NCBI GenBank assembly: GCA_030681525.1
Contig: JAUXSD010000187.1
Coordinates: 1-32,867 of the forward strand
DNA length: 32,867 nucleotides
From: Solirubrobacteraceae bacterium
GTDB taxonomy: Bacteria; Actinomycetota; Thermoleophilia; Solirubrobacterales; Solirubrobacteraceae
Reading direction: 5' to 3'
Part shown: positions 25,023 through 32,800 of the stretch, in pieces
How the letters are laid out: the number at the start of each line of letters is the position of its first letter
How positions within the stretch are numbered: position 1 is the first letter of the stretch
The notes under the pieces: generated by a model
Database searches by the model: none
What the model saw: the letters and a program-made list of their open reading frames with translations, nothing else
Told to the model about the DNA's origin: nothing
Position numbers and translations under genes: made by a program

Positions 25023-25727
25023 TCAGCGGCGGCCGATGCCGATCGTCTGGTAGCCCAGCAGCCCCGGGGCACGGCGGCCGAGCGACTGCCAGGCGGGCTC
25101 CAGCCGGTCCAGCAGGCGGGCGGCCGCGGCCGGCGCGTGATTGCGCAGCGCGGGGACGATCGCGTGCAGCTGCACCTCGCGCAGCCCCGCTGCGCGCAGC
25201 AGCGCCGCCAGCGCGTCGCGGTCAAACCAGCGCAGGTGGCTCGCGTCGAACGTGCCGCTGTCCTCCTGCGGCCAGCGCCCGCGCAGCAGCGTCAGGCGCG
25301 CCTGCCAGTGTGCGACGTTCGGCACGCTGACGAGCACGGTGCCGCCGCCCGGCCGGCACCAGCTCGCCGCCCGGGCCAGGCCGGCCGCCGGGTCGGCGAG
25401 GTGCTCGAGCACGTCGGCGAGCACGATGAGGTCGAAGGAGTCGGCCTCGAACGGCAGATCGGGATCCTCGAGCGCGCCCTGCACGACGTGGTCGGCGACC
25501 TGCGCGGCCGCATGCGCCGCGGTCGCCGAAAGCTCGAGGCCGGCGAGATGGCCGGCCCGCGGGCGCAGCAGCGCGAGCAGCCCACCCGACGCGCAGCCGA
25601 CGTCGAGCACCCGCCCGCCGTCGGGCAGCAGGCGCTGCGCCTGCGCGGCGATCGCGCCGTTGCCGAACGCCGCGTAGGTCTGCGCCTTGGCCTCGTAGAG
25701 CCCGGCCAGCGCTGGATCGACAGACAC
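25023..25727 (-). CDS. Class I SAM-dependent methyltransferase
   Basis: 234 residues from GTG 25725-25727 (SVDPALAGLYEAKAQTYAAF follows); the frame stays open upstream, but there it runs across the DedA gene. Motif I RVLDVGCASGGLL, then LELSA, LADVLEHLADPAAGL, CRPGGGTVLVSVPN, and SHLRWFDRDALAALLRAAGL, typical of methyltransferases found with glycosyltransferases. The substrate is unknown. TACGCT ends exactly 7 nt before the start, predicting a leaderless mRNA. Only 19 bp separate its start codon from that of the divergent DedA gene. Confidence 0.88.
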   Translation of the reverse strand: MSVDPALAGLYEAKAQTYAAFGNGAIAAQAQRLLPDGGRVLDVGCASGGLLALLRPRAGHLAGLELSATAAHAAAQVADHVVQGALEDPDLPFEADSFDLIVLADVLEHLADPAAGLARAASWCRPGGGTVLVSVPNVAHWQARLTLLRGRWPQEDSGTFDASHLRWFDRDALAALLRAAGLREVQLHAIVPALRNHAPAAAARLLDRLEPAWQSLGRRAPGLLGYQTIGIGRR

Positions 25728-25734
25728 ATCTGCG

Positions 25735-25740
25735 AGCGTA
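25735..25740 (-). promoter_or_regulatory. Candidate -10 hexamer (TACGCT) of the methyltransferase gene, leaderless arrangement
   Basis: On the minus strand TACGCT is followed by 7 nt and the GTG at 25727. It occupies most of the 19-bp gap to the divergent DedA gene, so any -35 lies within DedA codons. Confidence 0.45.
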
Positions 25741-25746
25741 CCGGGG

Positions 25747-26343
25747 GTGATCGCCGCCATCACCGACCTCATCCGCTCGGCCGGGTACGTCGGCCTCTTC
25801 GCGGTCGTGCTGGCCGAGAACCTCGTTCCGCCGATCCCGTCGGAGATCGTGCTGCCGTTCGCGGGCTGGGAGGTCGCGCAGGGCGAGCTGGCGCTGCTGC
25901 CGGCGCTGGTCGCCGCCACCGCGGGCTCGGTGACCGGCGCGCTGATCCTCTACTGGATCGCCCGCCGCGGCGGGCGGCGCGCCATCCTCGCCACGCACCG
26001 CGTCAGCCGCGTGACGGCGGCCGACCTCGACCGCGTCGACGCACGGTTTCGCCGCCACGGCGTGTGGCTCGTGCTGGCCGGGCGCTGCGTGCCGGGGCTG
26101 CGCTCGGTCATCTCGGTGCCGGCGGGGATGGCGCACATGAACCTCGGGCTGTTCGTCGCGCTGACGACGCTGGGCTCGGCGGTCTGGAACAGCGTGCTGA
26201 TCGGCGCGGGCATCGCGCTGGGCAGCCAGTTCGAGGAGGTCGATTCGGTGGTCGGGCCGCTGTCGACCGCGGTCGTGGCGGTGCTCGCGTTCGTCGTGCT
26301 GATCGTCCTCGTGCGCCTGCGCCGGCGCGGGAGACCGTCATAG
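25747..26343 (+). CDS. DedA family (SNARE-associated/VTT domain) membrane protein
   Basis: 198 residues from GTG 25747. The family motif AENLVPPIPSEIVLPFAGW is followed by GSVTGALILYWIARRGG and the conserved arginine/proline/glycine segment FRRHGVWLVLAGRCVPGLRSV then SVPAGMAHM. Several membrane helices include the C-terminal VVAVLAFVVLIVLV, and a basic tail closes the protein. DedA proteins are lipid-related transporters; some flip undecaprenyl phosphate or phospholipids, a role that would suit the surrounding glycan genes, though the exact function here is inference. The stop TAG overlaps the candidate -10 of the following acetyltransferase gene. Confidence 0.92.
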   Translation: MIAAITDLIRSAGYVGLFAVVLAENLVPPIPSEIVLPFAGWEVAQGELALLPALVAATAGSVTGALILYWIARRGGRRAILATHRVSRVTAADLDRVDARFRRHGVWLVLAGRCVPGLRSVISVPAGMAHMNLGLFVALTTLGSAVWNSVLIGAGIALGSQFEEVDSVVGPLSTAVVAVLAFVVLIVLVRLRRRGRPS

Positions 26344-26346
26344 ACT
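26341..26346 (+). promoter_or_regulatory. Candidate -10 hexamer (TAGACT) of the acetyltransferase gene, leaderless arrangement
   Basis: TAGACT fits TANNNT, overlaps the DedA TAG stop, and is followed by 7 nt and the ATG at 26354. Readthrough from DedA is the alternative. Confidence 0.4.
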
Positions 26347-26353
26347 GCGGGCG

Positions 26354-27046
26354 ATGCCGAGCCCCGTCCGACGCGCCGCCGGTCAGGCCCGGCGGGTCGC
26401 CCGTCACGCCCGCCGGCTGAAGGCGCGCGTCGAGGCCGTCGAGCACCTGCGGCGGACGCTGAACAACGCCGAGGGCACGGTCGCGCTGCAGGAGCGCGCG
26501 CAGGAGCACATCGCCGACGGCACGCTGGTCATGGGCAACATGAGCTACTACGCCCCCAACGTCGTGAAGTTCAAGGGCGACACGGGCCGCGTGCTCATCG
26601 GCAACTTCGCGTCGATCGCGCCGGACGCGGACTTCTACGTCGGCGGCCTGCACCGCGTCGAGTGGGTCTCGCTCTACGGGCTGCGGGCGATGCTCGAGCT
26701 GCCCGGCGCCTACGAGGACGGCTTCACGCACGGGCGGGGCGACATCGTCGTCGGCAGCGACACCTGGGTGACGAACGGCTGCACGGTGATGTCGGGCGTG
26801 ACGATCGGCGACGGCGCCGTCGTCGGGACCAAGGCCGTCGTGGCCAAGGACGTGCGGCCCTACGCGATCGTCGTCGGCAACCCGGCGAAGGAGATCGGCC
26901 GGCGTTTCGGCGACGAGCAGATCGAGGCGCTGCTGCGGATCAGGTGGTGGGACTGGCCGACCGAGCTCGTCAAGGAGCGTGTCGACGCGCTCTCCAGCCC
27001 CGACGTCGACGCCTTCATCGCGCAGTTCGACCCCGGCAGGCCGTAG
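26354..27046 (+). CDS. CatB-related left-handed beta-helix O-acetyltransferase
   Basis: 230 residues. After a basic helical start (RRAAGQARRVARHARRLK) come hexapeptide-repeat coils: VLIGNFASIAPDADFYVGG, then the His-containing loop GLHRVEWVSLYGL (catalytic His about residue 103 as in xenobiotic acetyltransferases), then IVVGSDTWVTNGCTVMSGV and IGDGAVVGTKAVVAKDV, closing with AIVVGNPAKEIGRRF. Members form trimers and transfer acetyl from acetyl-CoA to sugars or antibiotics. Next to a glycosyltransferase a sugar acceptor is more likely than drug resistance, but that is inferred. The GT2 gene begins 2 bp after the stop. Confidence 0.9.
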   Translation: MPSPVRRAAGQARRVARHARRLKARVEAVEHLRRTLNNAEGTVALQERAQEHIADGTLVMGNMSYYAPNVVKFKGDTGRVLIGNFASIAPDADFYVGGLHRVEWVSLYGLRAMLELPGAYEDGFTHGRGDIVVGSDTWVTNGCTVMSGVTIGDGAVVGTKAVVAKDVRPYAIVVGNPAKEIGRRFGDEQIEALLRIRWWDWPTELVKERVDALSSPDVDAFIAQFDPGRP

Positions 27047-27048
27047 CC

Positions 27049-28014
27049 GTGCCGGAGGGCGGCTGCGGCGTCGCCGTCGTCATCGTCAACTTCAACGGCG
27101 AGGCGCTGCTGCCCGACTGCCTCGCCGCGCTCGCCGCCCAGACGCTGGCGCCCGCGGAGATCGTCGTCGCCGACAACGGCTCGCGCGACGGCTCGCTGGC
27201 GCTGCTGCGCGAGCACCATCCCGATGTGCGGGTGGCCGAGCTCGGCCGCAACCGCGGCTTCGCGGGCGGGGCCAACCGCGGCGTGCGCGCGACGGCCGCG
27301 CCGTGGGTCTGCGTGCTGAACTCCGACGCCACGCCCGCGCCGGACTGGCTGGCCCGGCTCACCGGCGCCCCGCGCGACGAGCGCACGTGGGCGCTGGGCA
27401 GCGTGCTCGTCAGCGCCGCGACCGGCCGCATCGAGAGCGCCGGCGACCAGTACTCGGCGGCCGGGTACGCCTACAAGCTGCTGCGCGATCGCCCGCTCGA
27501 GGACCTGCCCCGCGAGCCCTACCGGGTCTTCGCCGCGCCCGGCGCGGCCCCCGTCTTCCGGCGCGACGTCTTCGATGCGCTCGGCGGCTACGAGGAGCGG
27601 TTCTTTCTGTACTACGAGGACGTCGACCTCGCCTTCCGCGCGGTGCTGGCGGGCTGGCACGCGCTGCTCGTGCCGTCGGCGCGTGTCGTGCATCGCCTGG
27701 GCGCGACGACGCGCTCCCATGCCCGCGCGCGCTTCTACGTCGCCCGCAACAGCGCCTGGTGCGCCGTGCGCTGCCTGCCGCGGACCGGTCCGCGCTCGCT
27801 CGCGCGGCGTTGGCTGCTCGAGCTGCGCACGAACCGGCCGCGCCGACTGGCGCCGGTCGAGATCGCCGGCCGCGCCGCCGCACTGGCCGGCCTGCCGCGG
27901 GCGCTGCGCGAGCGGCGTGCGATCCAGGCCGGCCGGACGGCGGCGATGGAGGATGTCGAGGCGCTGCTGCGCGAGCCGGAGAACCTCCACCGGCGCTTGC
28001 CGGGCGTGGGATAG
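27049..28014 (+). CDS. Family 2 glycosyltransferase (rhamnosyltransferase-like)
   Basis: 321 residues from GTG 27049, 2 bp after the acetyltransferase stop. GT-A fold: VAVVIVNFNGEALL at the N-terminus, VVADNGSRDGS, LGRNRGFAGGANRGV, the metal-site region VLNSDATP, then PVFRRDVFDALGGYEERFFLYYEDVDLAFR with the likely catalytic acidic residues. This layout is that of the WbbL/rhamnosyltransferase group, which uses nucleotide-activated sugars in cell-wall or O-antigen synthesis. The C-terminal ~70 residues are Arg/Ala-rich helices that may sit on the membrane surface. The sugar specificity is not readable. Confidence 0.92.
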   Translation: MPEGGCGVAVVIVNFNGEALLPDCLAALAAQTLAPAEIVVADNGSRDGSLALLREHHPDVRVAELGRNRGFAGGANRGVRATAAPWVCVLNSDATPAPDWLARLTGAPRDERTWALGSVLVSAATGRIESAGDQYSAAGYAYKLLRDRPLEDLPREPYRVFAAPGAAPVFRRDVFDALGGYEERFFLYYEDVDLAFRAVLAGWHALLVPSARVVHRLGATTRSHARARFYVARNSAWCAVRCLPRTGPRSLARRWLLELRTNRPRRLAPVEIAGRAAALAGLPRALRERRAIQAGRTAAMEDVEALLREPENLHRRLPGVG

Positions 28015-28052
28015 TCCTCGCGACACCCCTCGAAGCAGAAGGATCTCTCGCG

Positions 28053-28397
28053 ATGCGCAGACCGCTCATCCTCCTCGCCGTCCCGGTGCTGCTCGCCGCG
28101 CTGGCGATCCCGGCATTGGCCGCCACGAGGACCGTCAAGGTCGGCGACAACTACTTCGTGCGCTCCAGCGGGGTGCCCACCGTGACCGTCAAGAAGAACG
28201 ACACAGTGCGCTGGGCCTTCACGGGCGACCGGCCGCACAACGTCAAGGTCAAGAGCGGCCCGGTGAAGTTCACCTCCCCCGACAAGACCAGCGGCGTCTT
28301 CCGCAGGAAGATGACGCGCGCCGGGACCTACGTCCTGTACTGCACGATCCACGGCCAGAGCGACCAGTCGATGAAGCTCCGGGTCAGGTCGAAGTAG
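28053..28397 (+). CDS. Secreted cupredoxin (plastocyanin-like blue copper protein)
   Basis: 114 residues from ATG 28053 with AGAAGGA at 28036-28042 upstream. A signal peptide ends around ALA-ATRT (after residue ~23). Type 1 copper ligands are in the expected order: H62 (RPHNV), C97 and H100 (YCTIHG) and M107 (QSMKL). The core has VTVKKNDTVRWAF and the AGTYVLYC strand. Single-domain cupredoxins carry electrons or store copper outside the membrane; the partner is unknown. A GATAGT hexamer (28010-28015) overlapping the GT2 stop is a possible -10. Confidence 0.9.
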   Translation: MRRPLILLAVPVLLAALAIPALAATRTVKVGDNYFVRSSGVPTVTVKKNDTVRWAFTGDRPHNVKVKSGPVKFTSPDKTSGVFRRKMTRAGTYVLYCTIHGQSDQSMKLRVRSK

Positions 28398-28414
28398 CGC
28401 CGGCGGGAGACGCC

Positions 28415-28681
28415 GTGCAGCTCGTACGCATCGCCGGGCCGGCCGAGCCCATGCGCCGCCTCGGCGAGGTCGCCGGCCTGGACTTCGAGCGCACGAGCGC
28501 GCGGCGCCTCGACGACGACCGCTGGCAGGTCTCCGGCTACGCCTCCGACGAGGCGCTGGCCGCGCTGCGCGAGCGCGGGCTGGAGGTCGAGGCGGTCGTC
28601 GAGCGCGAGGAGCTCGCGGACCAGCGCGACGTGCTGTACACCAAGCTCGACGAGGATCGCGCTCGCGAGGCGCAGTCGTAG
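28415..28681 (+). CDS. Small protein resembling an M14 carboxypeptidase propeptide
   Basis: 88 residues from GTG 28415, with GGGAG at 28405-28409. There is no signal peptide. The pattern is a beta-alpha-beta-beta-alpha-beta fold: QLVRIAG, EPMRRLGEVAGLDFER, DRWQVSGYA, DEALAALRERGLEVEAVVER. This order and spacing match the activation peptide (Propep_M14) that precedes zinc carboxypeptidases in a single chain. Here it is a separate gene whose TAG stop shares its last base with the GTG of the carboxypeptidase gene (TAGTG), so translation is tightly coupled. It may be an inhibitor or folding partner; this is inference from pattern and position. Confidence 0.7.
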   Translation: MQLVRIAGPAEPMRRLGEVAGLDFERTSARRLDDDRWQVSGYASDEALAALRERGLEVEAVVEREELADQRDVLYTKLDEDRAREAQS

Positions 28682-29841
28682 TGGCGTACCCGTCCACGGT
28701 CCGCGCGATCGAGGACGAGCTGGCGCGGCTGGCCGCCGACCATCCCGACCTCTGCACGCGCACGACCGCGCCCCACCGCTCGCACGAGGGGCGCAGCATC
28801 TCCTACGTGACGATCAGCGGCGGCGAGGCCGGGCGTCCCGTGTTGCTCACCGGCGGCATGCACGCCCGCGAGTGGGCGCCGCCGGACGTCCTGCTGACGC
28901 TGCTCGACCGACTGCTGCGGGCGTACGAGGCCGGCGCGGACCTCGTCGTGCCGGGCTTCACCGACACGGCGCCGGCGCGCGACATCGTCTACCCCGAGGC
29001 CACGATCGCCGCGGCCGACGTCAGGCGGGTCGTCGAGCGCCTCGAGCTCAGCGTGCTGGCGCTCATCAACCCCGACGGGCGCGCGTTCTCGCAGGCCTCC
29101 GCCGCCAACGCGATGTGGCGCAAGAACCGGCGGCCCCCGGCCGGCTCCGCCACGACGTGCCGGGGCGTCGACCTCAACCGCAACTTCGACCTCGCGTGGG
29201 ACTTCGAGCGCTACTACGACGACGCGGGCGACGTCGCCGTCTCGGCCTCCAACGACCCCTGCGACCCCCAGGTCTACGTCGGGCCGTCCGCCCTCTCGGA
29301 GCCCGAGAGCCGCAACGTCGCGAGCATCCTGCGCGAGCGGCGCGCCGAGTTCTACGTCGACGTGCACTCCTTCAGCCGCAAGATCCTCTTTCCCTGGGGC
29401 ATGGACTCAAACCAGTCGCGTGACCCGTCGCAGAGCTTCCGCAACCCGCAGTACGACGGCCGCCGCGACGGCGGCTTCGGCGGCCGCTACGGCGAGTTCA
29501 TCCCAGGCGACCTGCTCGACGCGCACGTCCGGATCGGCACCGCGATGCACGACGCGATGATCCAGGGCGCCGGGGACGACCCCCGCGCGCGGGCACGGTC
29601 GGAGTACGCGGTCGAGCCCGGCCTGGCCCTCTACCCGACGACCGGCACCGCCTCGGACTATGCGGCCAGCCTGCAGTTCGTCGACGACCCGATCGCCGAG
29701 CGCGTGGTCGCCTACACGCTGGAGATCGGTATGGACACCGACGGCGAGGGCGGCTTTCAGCCGGTGCCCGCGATCTATCCGAAGATCGAGCGCGAGGTCC
29801 ACCTGGCGCTCATGGCGTTCCTGTCGGCGGCGGCGGGCTGA
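28681..29841 (+). CDS. M14 family zinc carboxypeptidase
   Basis: 386 residues from GTG 28681. Carboxypeptidase A-type residues are all present: the zinc ligands H61 and E64 (GGMHAREW) and H229 (VDVHSFS), the substrate-binding N166-R167 in GVDLNRNF, and the catalytic Glu E348 in AYTLEIG. Expected activity: release of C-terminal amino acids from peptides. No signal peptide or propeptide is present in this chain, so it may act in the cytoplasm or be exported another way. It overlaps the 88-residue gene by one base and is convergent with the TIR/KAP gene, 20 bp from its stop. A longer form fusing both genes would need a readthrough of TAG. Confidence 0.92.
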   Translation: MAYPSTVRAIEDELARLAADHPDLCTRTTAPHRSHEGRSISYVTISGGEAGRPVLLTGGMHAREWAPPDVLLTLLDRLLRAYEAGADLVVPGFTDTAPARDIVYPEATIAAADVRRVVERLELSVLALINPDGRAFSQASAANAMWRKNRRPPAGSATTCRGVDLNRNFDLAWDFERYYDDAGDVAVSASNDPCDPQVYVGPSALSEPESRNVASILRERRAEFYVDVHSFSRKILFPWGMDSNQSRDPSQSFRNPQYDGRRDGGFGGRYGEFIPGDLLDAHVRIGTAMHDAMIQGAGDDPRARARSEYAVEPGLALYPTTGTASDYAASLQFVDDPIAERVVAYTLEIGMDTDGEGGFQPVPAIYPKIEREVHLALMAFLSAAAG

Positions 29842-29845
29842 TCAC

Positions 29846-29861
29846 GCCGCGCGCGGGCGGC
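29846..29861. terminator. Possible short hairpin between convergent genes
   Basis: GCCGC (29846-29850) and GCGGC (29857-29861) pair around a 6-nt loop in the 20-bp gap between the carboxypeptidase and TIR/KAP stops. No T-tract is present, so a terminator role is weak and the match may be chance in GC-rich DNA. Confidence 0.2.
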
Positions 29862-32800
29862 TCAGACCGCCGGCGGCAGCTCCTCGTCCTCCGGAAGGCC
29901 GCAGCAGGCGCGGATCAAGGCGGGGGTCAGCGGCCCGCCGTGCGCGCACGTGATGACGCGACGGACCGCCGGGGCGCCGAACAGCGCCTCGATGTCCTTG
30001 GGCGTGGCGGGCGGGCCAGGCCCCCCGGCCGCCAGCGCCTCGATCGCCTCGGGGTGGCCGCGAACGTACTCGGCGAGGCCCGGCCAGCGCGTGCGGACGA
30101 TCGTCCAGAGCGCCAGCGGATCGCGCGGGACGACGTTGTCCTCGAGGATCTGCAGCGCGCGGGCGACGCCATAGGCATTGACGAACAGCTTCATCGCGCG
30201 CGGGTTGGCCTCGAGTAGCGGCGCAAAGCGCTCGAGTGCGTGCTCGGTGGAGCGCTCGATCTGCTTCTCTGCCAGCTTCGCGACGACCTTCTCGGCAACC
30301 GCCGCGCGAACGGGCGCCTCGGCGTGGTCGTAGGCGGCCAGCGTCTCGGCCTCGCTCGTGCTGTCCTGCACCTGCTGCTCGACGACGGCGGCCTTCGTCG
30401 CGATCTCCCTGGCGTCGTCGCGGCCAGCGTCACCACCCGCGCTGCGCAGCAGGCCGCGCATGAACGCGTCCTGGCGGTGGGGGCTGATCGCCGGGACCTC
30501 GACGGTGAGCTGGAAGATCTTGGCGAGGAACAGGTATCCGAGCGCTCGCCCCGGCTCGGCCACGGCGTCCGCGAAGTGCGCGTGCTCCTGCTCGTAGCTC
30601 GTACGGATCCAGCGCCCGTCGGCAGCGACGACCACGTGGCAGACCGGCGTCGGAGCGTCCTGCGCCGGCGCGCGGCGACGGCGCGCTCGGCGAGCGGGGG
30701 CGTCGCGAACGAGCGTCTGGACCGCATCGAGCAGCGCGACCACGTACTCGTTGGAGCAGCGGTCGAGGTCGTCGACGAAGAACACGACCGGCTTGCCCGC
30801 CCGCGCGACGAGCCAGCCGAAGTGCTCGGCGACGCTGTCCATCGGGTCGCGCTGGGACTGCTCGAACACCTTCGCGCCCGCCACCGAGTCCCACAGCAGG
30901 AAGCGGCCGAGCGCCGACGCGCCCGCGATCAGGGTGCCGAGACCGCCCAGCACCACGAGGATCGAGCTGACCGTCCGGTCGATCCCGCCCAGGTCGACGC
31001 CGAACCCGAGCAGCAGGACGAGCCCGAGGAGCGCGATCAGCGCCACGGCGTACAAGGGTCCACCGCGCCGTCCTCGATGCAGGGCTTCCCTGACGCGCAG
31101 ACGCAGGGCGGAGTCCCAGCGCAGGTCGTCGCGGATCGCGTGGCGCAGGCTCGCCAGCAGCGCCCACCACGGCGGTCCGACGCGCATCTGGCGCCAGGCG
31201 TCGAACTCGACCACGAGCCAGTCCTCCGCCAGCTCGTCGCGCAGGAGGTCGAGCACGGTCGACTTGCCCGCGCCCCAGCGGCCATCCAGGTGGACGAGGA
31301 ACGACGTGCCGGGCTCCTCCGCACGCAGGCGGTTCAGGCGCGTGGCGAGCGTCTGTGCCAGCGGGCGGCGCTGCAGCAGGTCGGCCTTCGCCCGGGCGTC
31401 GGAGACCCAGTCGACGCGATCGTGAGCGCCGGAGGCGTCGGCGGCCGGCGACGCCGCGGCGGGTGCGCCGACGCTGCCGGCGGGGAGATCCCACAGGCGA
31501 ACACCGCCGTCGGCGCCGCCCATGACGACCACCTCGCGCCCACCGGCGTTGCCGATCGCCAGCGCCCCAACCGTCTCGCCGTCAGTGTGGAGCCGTTGCG
31601 CCAACTGCTGGCGGGTACGCAGGTCCCAGACGCGGACCGCGCCGTCCTGGCCCGCCGAGACGACGACCCCGGCCGCCGTCGCCGCGATCGCGAGCACGCC
31701 GCCCTCGTGCGCCTGTAGCGGCTCACCCCCGGGGCCGCCGTCGGCAAGGTCCCAGACGCGTAGCGTTCCCTCCGCCCCGCCGGACACGGCGACCGGGCGG
31801 CTGTCGAGCACGGTCGTCGCGACGACCTGCACCGCGCCCGTGTGGCCACGACGCGGCTCGTCGATCGGCTCTCCGGTGTCGACATCCCAGAGCCGGACGC
31901 GGCGATCCTCACCGCCGCTCACGGCGACGGATCGGCCGCCGACGTCGGTGACCGCGATCGCTCGAACCGCACCCTCATGACTGGCGCGAAAGGCTGCGCG
32001 GCGCTCCGGTTCGCCGGAGTCCCATTTCTCCAGCGTTCCGTCGTCGAGAGCGCAGATCGCGACGAGTCCCGCCCGGGACCCGGCCAGCGCCATCCCGCCG
32101 AGCCCGCCCGGCGCGAAGCGACGGTAGGTGCCGATCGTGATGTCGACGAGATCGACCAGACACAAGTTCCCGTCGTAGCCGCCCGAGACCGCGGTCGGCA
32201 CCCCGCCCAACATGCCGACTTCGAGCTCGCTGATGAAGCCCGCGTGCAGTCCGGGATGCTGGAAGCGCAGTTCGTCGCGGACGACGTCGATCACGCGCAG
32301 CGTCCCGACGCCATCTCCGGTGACGACACACGGGCGTCCGTCGAGCCTCGCCCAGGCGACGGCGGAGACGCCGCCTACGTGGTCTGCGGCGGTCAGCAGC
32401 GTCGAGTCCCCGGCGGCTGACGTGTCGGCGCGGTGCGCACGCAGCGGCGCGAGTGCATCGAGCACGCCCGCGATCTGCGCGTCGGCGTTGCCGGCGTCGG
32501 CGATCACCACCACGTTGGCCGAGCGATGTTGGTCCCACCGCTCGAACATCGCGGGCGGCACGTCGGACGTGCGGATGGCGACGACGACGAAAGCCGGATC
32601 CTCGGCGGCGCGACGAAGCAGAAGCCGCTCCTCCGCCTGCATCCACTCCGAGCTGTGCGCCATAGGCGACACGATCACGACAGCAGCGCGCGACTCGGCG
32701 ACGAAGCTGTCGCGTGCCGGACCGGGCTCGAGCGCCGGGGGCACCCCGCGCCACGGTTCGAATCCGGCCGCGTCCAGCGCCTTCACGAGCGGCTGGCGCA

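Noticed and set aside
29846..29861. Strong intrinsic terminator between the carboxypeptidase and TIR/KAP genes
   Set aside because: The stem is only 5 bp and there is no T-run; it is kept only as a low-confidence hairpin.
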